Shown: in pieces, positions 8,151 through 15,041 of the stretch
Position numbering within the stretch: position 1 is the first letter of the stretch
Layout: the number at the start of each line of letters is the position of its first letter
Assembly: GCA_963823245.1 (NCBI GenBank)
Contig: CAWGKQ010000010.1
Coordinates: 62,001-126,000, forward strand
Direction of reading: 5' to 3'
Source of the DNA: JAWVFM01 sp963823245
GTDB taxonomy: Bacteria; Actinomycetota; Thermoleophilia; Solirubrobacterales; 70-9
Length of the DNA: 64,000 nucleotides
The notes under the pieces: model-generated
Seen by the model: the letters and a program-made list of their open reading frames with translations, nothing else
Database searches by the model: none
What the model was told of the DNA's origin: nothing
Position numbers and translations under genes: made by a program

Positions 8151-9131
8151 GTGACTCCCGTGTCTCGTCTGGGGGTTGCGCTGATCGCTGCGATCGTGCT
8201 CGGCTCGACCTCGCTCGCATCCGCCGCCCAGGCGGTCCCGTTCGCTCCCTACGTCGACGAGACCGCTGACGACCACTTCCCGCTGGCGAAGTTCGCGGGG
8301 CAGACCGGGGTCTCCGAGTACACGCTCGGGTTCGTGGTCGCGAACGGACCGAGGTGCAGAGGGTCATTCGGAGCGGCCGGGCTCGGCACCGCCGACCGTC
8401 TGGCGCGGGTCAAAGCCCTCCGCTCGCTGGGCGGCGAGGTCATCGTCTCCTTCGGGGGCGCGACCGGGACCGAGCTAGCGCGACGCTGCCACACCGCGAA
8501 GTCGTTGGCCAACCAGTACGACGCGGCGGTCCGGGCGCTCGGCGCCTCATCGGTGGACTTCGACATCGAGGGCAAGACGCTGAACAAGCGGATCGGCCTC
8601 GACCGGCGCTCGAAGGCGATCGCGATCCTCGAGCGAAGGCACCCGGGGCTGGAGGTGTCGTTCACGCTGCCGGTCGATCAGCGGGGCCTGACCGGCGACG
8701 GCCGGGCCCTGATCCGATCGGCGCTCCAGCACGGCGTCCGGATCGGCGTGGTCAACATCATGGCGATGGACTTCTTCAATTCCCAGGCGGTGGGCCACAT
8801 GGGGCAGTCGGCTGTGCAGGCCGCCAACTCCACCCTTGACCAGCTCGCCGCGCTCATGCCGGGCAAGCCCCCGGCTCAGCTCGCGGCCGCGCTCGGGGTT
8901 ACGGTGCTGATCGGCGTCAACGACGACCCGAAGGAGGTCTTCACCTTCGACGACGCTCACACCGTCGGTGCCTACGCGCAGAGCACAGGGATCGGGCGCC
9001 TGTCGATCTGGTCCGCGAAGCGCGACAAGCCCTGTGGCCCCGACCAGGACCCGGCCCGCCCGCACGAGGACTGCCACGGCCTCCCGGAGCCTGCGGGAGC
9101 GTTCTCCTCGTACTTCGCCTCGCTGGGCTGA
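8151..9131 (+). CDS. secreted GH18-like (chitinase-like) protein
   Basis: About 326 residues with a signal peptide (cleavage near ASAAQA). The body follows the bacterial bifunctional chitinase/lysozyme pattern: FAPYVDETADDHFPL near the N-terminus, GGEVIVSFGGATGTEL, then SSVDFDIEG, equivalent to the GH18 DxxDxDxE catalytic motif, and later VNIMAMDFFN. The final part has the usual DAHTVGAYAQSTGIGRLSIW. Probably acts on extracellular chitin-like or other glycans. No carbohydrate-binding module is seen. Confidence 0.82.
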   Translation: MTPVSRLGVALIAAIVLGSTSLASAAQAVPFAPYVDETADDHFPLAKFAGQTGVSEYTLGFVVANGPRCRGSFGAAGLGTADRLARVKALRSLGGEVIVSFGGATGTELARRCHTAKSLANQYDAAVRALGASSVDFDIEGKTLNKRIGLDRRSKAIAILERRHPGLEVSFTLPVDQRGLTGDGRALIRSALQHGVRIGVVNIMAMDFFNSQAVGHMGQSAVQAANSTLDQLAALMPGKPPAQLAAALGVTVLIGVNDDPKEVFTFDDAHTVGAYAQSTGIGRLSIWSAKRDKPCGPDQDPARPHEDCHGLPEPAGAFSSYFASLG

Positions 9132-9158
9132 ACCAGGCCGGGCGGCGAGTTAGGTCGC

Positions 9159-10085
9159 TCATCCGCTGACGCATATACGAAAGCGGTGCACCTTCCCACC
9201 GGCGACGGGGTTGCCGTTCGTCACCTGGTAGTCCATGCGGTCGTCGGGCACGGTCTCCCCGGGATCGGTCGGATCAAATCCGGCATCCAGGGGAAAGACG
9301 GCGGAGAGCCTCGTTTCGATCGTCGACAGCGACGGCGCATAAGCGGCGCCCCCGCCGGTCACGTGGAAGGGGTCGTCGCAGACCGAGCCTTGAACATCCT
9401 GGGGCGCGCCCGGAGGTATCGGGAACGCCGTGTCGTCGACATAGCTGATCTGGGCGCCCTTCATGCAGACGGCCCAGACGGTGACGGTCGCCTTCCCGCC
9501 GCGGTTGAAGTACTTCACCGCCCAACCGTCATCGGGTGTCCCGCCCTGGTCCGGACCGTCAACCGGGAAGCTCGCGCTCAGCTGCAACCGGTCGAAGTCG
9601 CCGGTCTGCATTCCGCCGGCGCTGTCGCTCGTTCCTTGCGGACACAACGCCTGCAGCTTGCCGACCGCACCTCGCTTGACCGTCTGCGTCGCGGATGCGT
9701 AGCTGACCTTCGCGTTCGAGCAGACCGCATAGGAGGCGAGGTTCGCATTGGCCGTCCGGAGGTCGACCGCGCCCGTCCTCCAGCCGTCGTCGGGCTTTCG
9801 GTCGGCGTCGGCCTCGGTGTCGACCGGCGTCGACTCGACTGCCATGCCGTCGATGGAGCCCGTGTCGGCGTCGAAGCCCCCGCCGACGATCCGCCCCGAG
9901 CCCGGAGGGCAGATTGCGGCTGCCGCTGAGTGACCCTGCGGAATCATCGTCGCTGAGGTCTGAAAGTAGGTGAAGCCTCCAACGGTGCCGAGGCTTCCAT
10001 CCGCCAGCGCATCCGCGGGAACGAGGAAGGCGCAGAGCGCTACGGCCCATCCGATCGCGCTCCGACGACGCCTCCCCGACACCAC
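9159..10085 (-). CDS. secreted protein with three internal repeats
   Basis: 308 residues with a signal peptide ending near ADALAD. The mature part contains three related units of about 80-90 residues, each opening with a Cys-containing glycine-rich turn (ICPPGSGRIVGGGF, LCPQGTSDSAGGM, VCDDPFHVTGGGA) and closing with an aromatic/Cys strand (SYAVC, VWAVC, HRFRIC), which suggests three disulfide-stapled beta modules. No catalytic motif is seen. TAGGCT (10092-10097, minus) lies six bases before GTG 10085 and nine before GTG 10082, fitting a leaderless transcript. Confidence 0.65.
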   Translation of the reverse strand: MVSGRRRRSAIGWAVALCAFLVPADALADGSLGTVGGFTYFQTSATMIPQGHSAAAAICPPGSGRIVGGGFDADTGSIDGMAVESTPVDTEADADRKPDDGWRTGAVDLRTANANLASYAVCSNAKVSYASATQTVKRGAVGKLQALCPQGTSDSAGGMQTGDFDRLQLSASFPVDGPDQGGTPDDGWAVKYFNRGGKATVTVWAVCMKGAQISYVDDTAFPIPPGAPQDVQGSVCDDPFHVTGGGAAYAPSLSTIETRLSAVFPLDAGFDPTDPGETVPDDRMDYQVTNGNPVAGGKVHRFRICVSG

Positions 10086-10232
10086 GCGGCCAGCCTACTC
10101 CCTAGGTGGCGAACTGGCGCCACGGCGCAGAGGCACGCTTAGCCTCGCCGCCAAGCGCTGGGTACGCGACCGCTTCTGCGCGCGCCAGCTCGCGCGCGAC
10201 CCGAACCTGAGGGTGATCGGGATCGGGAGCGG

Positions 10233-10946
10233 CTAGCCGGCCTTGGCCTCGTCGGGCTCGCCCTCGCCGGCCTCGCCCTCCTCATCCTCGTCCTCGCCCG
10301 GCTCGGCGTCCTCGTAGAGGCTCTCGGCCGCGATCTCGCCCAGGCGGCGATCGAAGAGCTTGACCGACAGGTAGAAGTCGTCCCCGAACCCACGCAGGGC
10401 GTCGACGGCGACCAGGGTGAACCGTCCCTTCAGGACCGCCGCCTGGTCGACCACCTCGTCGTCGATCTCGGCCGTCGCAGCGACGGCACCGCGGACCAGA
10501 GGCAGTCCCCAAACGAGGGTCACATCGCCGCCGCGGCCCCCGTCGGTCCGCCATGAGCCGATGACGTCGTCGTTCAGGTCGATACGCCAGTCGGGGTTGT
10601 CGTCGGCCGTGACGTCGGTGAAGTCGGCGCTCGCCCGGATCTCGGACGGCTCCGCCTCCCCGTCCTCGTCGGGGGCCACGAACGAGACGTGGCCGAAGTA
10701 CTCGATCGGGTTCCCCTCGGAGTCCTCGGTTCGCGCGGTCAGGGGCATAAAGACCCGTCCCCCCCAGGCGCGGTCGGGGAACCACTTCACCGCCTCGCGG
10801 TCGAGGGAGGCACCCGCCTCGTCGGCCAGCGGCTCGGCGGCGACCGCGAACTCCTCCAGCAGCCGGTCGGCCCAGCGGCCGTAGGGCTCGCCCTCCTGCG
10901 ACGCGTCGGCGATGAAGGCTGGAAAGGGGCGAGGCGTGGGCGGCAT
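10233..10946 (-). CDS. conserved hypothetical protein, acidic C-terminus
   Basis: 237 residues, no signal peptide or membrane segment. The central region has beta-rich sequence (KWFPDRAWGGRVFMPLTAR, YFGHVSFVAP) and the C-terminal 30 residues are almost only Glu, Asp, Gly and Ala, probably disordered. No domain is recognised. ATG 10946 is preferred because a -10-like TAGTGT (10955-10960, minus) lies eight bases upstream, matching the leaderless pattern seen across the window. Intact and probably a single-gene unit upstream of no obvious partner. Confidence 0.6.
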   Translation of the reverse strand: MPPTPRPFPAFIADASQEGEPYGRWADRLLEEFAVAAEPLADEAGASLDREAVKWFPDRAWGGRVFMPLTARTEDSEGNPIEYFGHVSFVAPDEDGEAEPSEIRASADFTDVTADDNPDWRIDLNDDVIGSWRTDGGRGGDVTLVWGLPLVRGAVAATAEIDDEVVDQAAVLKGRFTLVAVDALRGFGDDFYLSVKLFDRRLGEIAAESLYEDAEPGEDEDEEGEAGEGEPDEAKAG

Positions 10947-10970
10947 CGGCGGGCACACTACCCGCCCGGC

Positions 10971-12029
10971 TCAGAGAGCCTCGAGTCCCGCCCGCAGGTC
11001 GGCCGCCGCTCTCTCCGGCGGGTAGACGTTGATGTCGACGCCCGTTCCGAGCTCGAAGCCGGCGCGCGCCGTGAGCCGCGGCACCAGGTCGGCGTGCCAG
11101 CAGAACGCCTCGGCGCCCCGCGGAGCGGTGCGCACCCAGAGGTTGAGCTGAGGTGGCGCGCCGAACGCGGCTCTCAATGCCCGCAGGGCCCGATGAAGCA
11201 TCCCCGCGCCAACCTCGCCGTCGTGCTCGAACGCCGGCGCGGGTCGTCGAGGAACGAGCCTGAGCTCGAACGGCGAGCGCGCCGCCCAGGGGCACAGGAG
11301 CATCGCCTCGTCGTCGATGGCCACGAGCCGATCGCGACGGCGCACCTCCTCCACCGCGACGTCGGCCAGCAGGTGACCCCCCATCGTTCGCTGGTGGTAG
11401 GCGGCGGCGCGCTCCCGCTCCCTCGCCACCTCCGCGGGCACGAACCGCATCGCGTAGAGCTGGGCGTGGGTGTGCTCGAGCGACGCCCCGGCCTCGGGTC
11501 CCTCGTTGACGATGAGGTGCACGTACGAGGAGTCCGTCGCATGAGCGCGCATGCGCTCCCGCCAGCCTGCGACCGCTGTCGCGAGCTCGGACTCGTTCAG
11601 AGCGCCTAGCGAGGTCTCGTGCCGCGGCACGTTGACGATCACCTCGTGCGCGCCCTCGGCGGGAACGGAGCGGAAGAGGTCGGCGTCGGTCTGCCGGGTG
11701 GAGGCGCGCAACGGATCGGCTGAGCTCGCGAGCCCCGTCTCGGGCTCCCCTGCGGCCTCACCATCAGGCTGCGAGAGGACCGGATAGAGGTTTGGAACCG
11801 CTCGCACCCTCCACCCCGGCGTATCGGACTCGCCCCCGCCCGGGCGGTCGGCCCAAATCTCGGGCGGGGTGCGGTCCTCGCGCCCCTCGCAGAACGGGCA
11901 GGTCTCCCCCGCGTCGGGGCGCGAGTCCGTGGCCGGCGGCGCAAAGGCGTCCGGTCGCTCGGCGCGACCCGACGCGAGGATCACGCGCAGCCCGGTGAGC
12001 TGGTCGATTCGAATTTCCGGGGCGCTCAG
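10971..12029 (-). CDS. galactose-1-phosphate uridylyltransferase-like protein
   Basis: About 352 residues of the HIT-like GalT superfamily. The N-terminal RIDQLTGLRVILASGRAERP and the zinc-type CPFCEGRE match GalT; the active-site block is LEHTHAQLYAM, where the nucleophile region is His-Thr-His instead of the classical His-Pro-His. Probably a nucleotidyl transferase on a sugar phosphate. No ATG, GTG or TTG is available at the expected N-terminus; a CTG at 12029, giving SAPEIRIDQ, sits two bases after the slipin stop and is the best start. Co-transcribed with slipin and NfeD. Confidence 0.78.
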   Translation of the reverse strand: MSAPEIRIDQLTGLRVILASGRAERPDAFAPPATDSRPDAGETCPFCEGREDRTPPEIWADRPGGGESDTPGWRVRAVPNLYPVLSQPDGEAAGEPETGLASSADPLRASTRQTDADLFRSVPAEGAHEVIVNVPRHETSLGALNESELATAVAGWRERMRAHATDSSYVHLIVNEGPEAGASLEHTHAQLYAMRFVPAEVARERERAAAYHQRTMGGHLLADVAVEEVRRRDRLVAIDDEAMLLCPWAARSPFELRLVPRRPAPAFEHDGEVGAGMLHRALRALRAAFGAPPQLNLWVRTAPRGAEAFCWHADLVPRLTARAGFELGTGVDINVYPPERAAADLRAGLEAL

Positions 12030-12031
12030 AG

Positions 12032-12832
12032 CTACTCGGCCGTTCCGGGCCCGACCTCGCGGCCTTGCTCGGTGTGGGACTTGGTCGACTGCATGAACGA
12101 ACTCAGCATGTCGATCGGAAGCGGGAAGACGATGGTCGAGTTCTGCGTCACGCCAAGGTCGAGCAGCGTCTGCAGGTACCGAAGCTGGAGCGTGGCGGGG
12201 TTCCTGGAGATGATCTCCGCCGCCTGACCGAGCTTCTCGGCCGCCTGGTACTCCCCATCGGCGGCGATCACCTTGGCGCGGCGCTCGCGCTCGGCCTCGG
12301 CCTGGCGCGCGATCGCCCGCTGCATGTCGGCCGGGAGCTCGATGTCCTTGACCTCGACCGTGCTGACCTTGACGCCCCACGGCTCGGTCTGCTCGTCGAT
12401 GATCTGCTGGAGCTCCGCGTTGACCCGCTCCCGCTCGGACAGCAGGGTGTCGAGCTCGGCCTTGCCGAGCACCGAGCGCAGCGTCGTCTGGGCGATCTGC
12501 GTGGTCGCGAGGAGGAAGTTCTCGACCTCGGTCACCGCGTTGCGCGAATCGATGACGCGGAAGTAGGCGACGGCGGTAACCCGCACCGTGACGTTGTCCT
12601 TGGTGATCACCTCCTGTGGCGGCACGTTGAGCGTGACCGTCCGCAGGTCGATCCGCACCATCTGGTCGATGAATGGGATGAGGATGATGAGGCCCGGGCC
12701 CTTCTGGGCGATCAGGCGGCCCAGGCGGAAGATGACGCCGCGCTCGTACTCGCGGAGGATCCTGATGCTCGCCGCAACGAAGATCACGACGAGGATCACG
12801 AGGACGATCACAACTCCGATCGCGACTCCCAC
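12032..12832 (-). CDS. slipin (SPFH/band 7 membrane protein)
   Basis: 266 residues: one N-terminal membrane segment (about residues 2-25), then the SPFH domain beginning REYERGVIFRLGR, with IDLRTVTLNVPPQEVITKDN, and a C-terminal coiled region rich in Ala/Glu/Arg (AIARQAEAERERRAKVIAAD). This is the classical bacterial slipin. Its GTG start shares a G with the NfeD stop (TAGTG), the usual partnership: NfeD-type protease clips the slipin and both organise membrane microdomains. Confidence 0.92.
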   Translation of the reverse strand: MGVAIGVVIVLVILVVIFVAASIRILREYERGVIFRLGRLIAQKGPGLIILIPFIDQMVRIDLRTVTLNVPPQEVITKDNVTVRVTAVAYFRVIDSRNAVTEVENFLLATTQIAQTTLRSVLGKAELDTLLSERERVNAELQQIIDEQTEPWGVKVSTVEVKDIELPADMQRAIARQAEAERERRAKVIAADGEYQAAEKLGQAAEIISRNPATLQLRYLQTLLDLGVTQNSTIVFPLPIDMLSSFMQSTKSHTEQGREVGPGTAE

Positions 12833-14208
12833 TAGCTCACTCCTTCGTCGGCGTTCTCCTTGGCCGCGGCACCCACATTGGCCTCGTTCCCATCGAGCGG
12901 GCTCACCTCGAGCGTCAGGCCCTCAACGGACTCGACGCGGACTCTACTTCCGATCGCCGCCTCCTGCCCGCGTGCGACGCCCTCGCGAAGGCGGGCCTTC
13001 CACAGCGCTCCCTGTAGGAAGACCTGCCCAAGCGGGTCGAGCGGCTGGCGGACCTCGCCGACGGCCCCTATCAACTCCTCCTCCCCGGTCCGCTTGGGCA
13101 ATCGGCGGGCGCGCAACACGCGCTGAACCGCGACGGCGATGCCCCCACCGAGAACGACGGCGACCGTGACGACCACCCACGGCGAGATCTCGAACGCCGA
13201 CGAGTTCGTGTTGTAGAGGAGGAGGCCGCCCGCAGCGAGCGCCACGATGCCGCTGACCCCGAGGATCCCGTGGGTCCCGAAGTGGGCCTCGGCGATCAGC
13301 ATCCCGACCCCGAGCGCGAGGAGCACCACGCCGACGAAGTTGACCGGAAGCTGGGCCGATCCGTAGAAGCCCAGGAGGAGCGAGATTGCTCCCAGGGTGC
13401 CCGGCAGGATCAGGCCGGGACTGAAGAACTCGATTCCGATCCCGAGCAGCCCGGCGAGGATCAGCAGGTAGGAGACGTTGGGGTTGACGATTATCTCCAG
13501 CAGCTGGTACTGGAGCGGCAGGTCATGGTCTTCGATCTGAAGCCCCGCCGTGTGGAGCACCTGAGCCTTCGGCCCCTTCACGTGGAAACCGTCGATCTCT
13601 TGCAGCAGCGCTTCCTGCGAGGGAGCGATCACGTCGATGAGACCCGCGTGAAGCGCCTCGCGGGCGGTCAGGTTGGTCGCCTTGCTGACCAGCTCCTCGG
13701 CGAGCTTCGGGTTGCGACCGTGCACGGAGGCGAGCGCCCGCATCGAGGCAGCGGCGTCGTTGACGATCTTGCGCTGCAGGTCCTGGCTCCCGCCGCCGGC
13801 GCCGATCGCGATCGGGGTCGCCGATCCGATGTTGGTCTCCGGGGCCATCGCGGCGACGTCGGCGGCCTCGGTCATGTACGCGCCCGCGGAGGCCGCCCTC
13901 GCCCCGTTCGGGTACGTGTAGACCACCACCGGCATCGGCGCCGCCTCCATGTCCTGCACGATCGCCCGCAGCGAGTCGACGAGGCCGCCGGGCGTGTCGA
14001 GGCGGATGATTGCGATCGCCGCATGCTGGCTGGCGGCGTCGTCGAGCGCGCTCGAGATCCACTTCTCGGTCGCGGGGTCGATGGTCGCCTGCAGCTGGAT
14101 GGAGTAGGCGACTCCCGCGCTCGATTGAGCGGGGGCGACAGGCGGCAGCGCGGCGAGGACCGCCGCGATCGAGGCGGCCAGCGCTATCAGGTGCGCCAGC
14201 CGGCGCAT
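12832..14208 (-). CDS. NfeD-family membrane serine protease (ClpP-like)
   Basis: 458 residues, long-form NfeD. After the signal peptide, the ClpP-class protease domain (about 35-240) carries IIRLDTPGGLVDSLR and ARAASAGAYMTEAADVAAMA with the catalytic Ser; four to five membrane segments follow (about 250-370), then a C-terminal OB-fold domain (GAVGEVRQPLDPLGQVFLQG). ATG 14208 begins the signal peptide. It is the first gene of a three-gene unit with slipin and the GalT-like transferase; such pairs are linked to membrane stress and lipid raft-like organisation. Confidence 0.92.
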   Translation of the reverse strand: MRRLAHLIALAASIAAVLAALPPVAPAQSSAGVAYSIQLQATIDPATEKWISSALDDAASQHAAIAIIRLDTPGGLVDSLRAIVQDMEAAPMPVVVYTYPNGARAASAGAYMTEAADVAAMAPETNIGSATPIAIGAGGGSQDLQRKIVNDAAASMRALASVHGRNPKLAEELVSKATNLTAREALHAGLIDVIAPSQEALLQEIDGFHVKGPKAQVLHTAGLQIEDHDLPLQYQLLEIIVNPNVSYLLILAGLLGIGIEFFSPGLILPGTLGAISLLLGFYGSAQLPVNFVGVVLLALGVGMLIAEAHFGTHGILGVSGIVALAAGGLLLYNTNSSAFEISPWVVVTVAVVLGGGIAVAVQRVLRARRLPKRTGEEELIGAVGEVRQPLDPLGQVFLQGALWKARLREGVARGQEAAIGSRVRVESVEGLTLEVSPLDGNEANVGAAAKENADEGVS

Positions 14209-14231
14209 GCCCCGATTATCCGCCCTCCAAC

Positions 14232-14283
14232 CCGCGAACGTCCCCGGGCAGGGGCTATAGGGGGTAGCGAGGGACGTTCGCGG
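14232..14283. repeat. dispersed palindromic element, family B copy 1
   Basis: Arms CCGCGAACGTCCC (14232-14244) and GGGACGTTCGCGG (14271-14283) are perfect 13-bp inverted repeats around a 26-nt spacer that contains GGGGCTAT. A second copy with the same arms and a spacer of the same length, inverted, is at 55690-55739. It lies between the TlpA-like gene stop and the NfeD start, both minus strand. Confidence 0.85.
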
Positions 14284-14296
14284 AAAAGGGGGGCGG

Positions 14297-14896
14297 TCAG
14301 CCGGCGTAGCGGCGCACGTCGGCAGCCAGCTCGGCCCCGGACGTGTAGGGGCCCTGCTTGAGATGGACGAGCTTGCCGCGCCGGTCGTAGAAGGCTGTGC
14401 GCGGGTAGCCGCCGACACCCCCCTGCGTGGCCGCGATCTCGCTCGAGTGGTCCGAGAAGCTGGGGTAGGGCAGCGGGCGCTCGCGCAGGAACGTCCGCGC
14501 GGCCGCGGGACTGTCCTCGGCGTCGACGCCGAGGAAGGCCACCCGCTTGCCGAAGCGGACCGCCGCGCGGCCGAAGAGCGGGATCTCCCTCCGGCAGGGC
14601 TCGCACCACGAGGCCCAGTCGTTGACGACGACCGGGTAGCCGCTGAGCCGGCGCAGGCGCGCCTCGTAGGCGTCCGTGCCGCCCGGCAGGAGGCGATCGC
14701 CCTGACGGTAGATCGCAGCGAGCGGGGCCGGGGCGCCCCGCAGCGCGGCGCGATAGTCAGGATGGCTCGCCGAGCCGGTGCCGGAGCTCGTTCCGCACGC
14801 GCTGAGGAGGCCCGCCAAGGCGGTCGCCGCCAGGCACAAAACGAGCCAAAGTCCCGCTTGGGGAGCCGTCTTTCGGAGCGCGGTGCTACCTTTCAT
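14297..14896 (-). CDS. TlpA-like thioredoxin-fold lipoprotein
   Basis: 199 residues. A lipoprotein signal peptide ends at the lipobox LLSAC. The mature domain has the thioredoxin-fold core VVVNDWASWCEPCRREIPLF with an active CxxC, then VAFLGVDAEDSPAAARTFL and YPRTAFYDRRGKLV with a cis-Pro, matching TlpA/ResA/CcmG-like reductases. Likely a membrane-anchored periplasmic-face disulfide reductase, possibly serving apocytochrome c for the Ccm system encoded 9 kb away (inference). ATG 14896 gives the signal peptide; a longer start at 14911 is possible. Confidence 0.88.
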   Translation of the reverse strand: MKGSTALRKTAPQAGLWLVLCLAATALAGLLSACGTSSGTGSASHPDYRAALRGAPAPLAAIYRQGDRLLPGGTDAYEARLRRLSGYPVVVNDWASWCEPCRREIPLFGRAAVRFGKRVAFLGVDAEDSPAAARTFLRERPLPYPSFSDHSSEIAATQGGVGGYPRTAFYDRRGKLVHLKQGPYTSGAELAADVRRYAG

Positions 14897-15041
14897 ATCG
14901 GTCCCGCACATCCTCGGGGCCGCGGGGAAGCTGCCGGCTCGGCAGAGGGGAAACGTCAGGCGAGCCGTCGGAGCCTCGGCACCTTAGCGCGCCCTCCGCC
15001 GCTTCTTTTGTTTTGCCGGCGGGCGCAGGAACAGGTTCTCG

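Noticed and set aside
15000..15030. T-rich stretch before the helicase gene as intrinsic terminator
   Set aside because: The T residues are interrupted by G and C and no stable hairpin directly precedes them on either strand.
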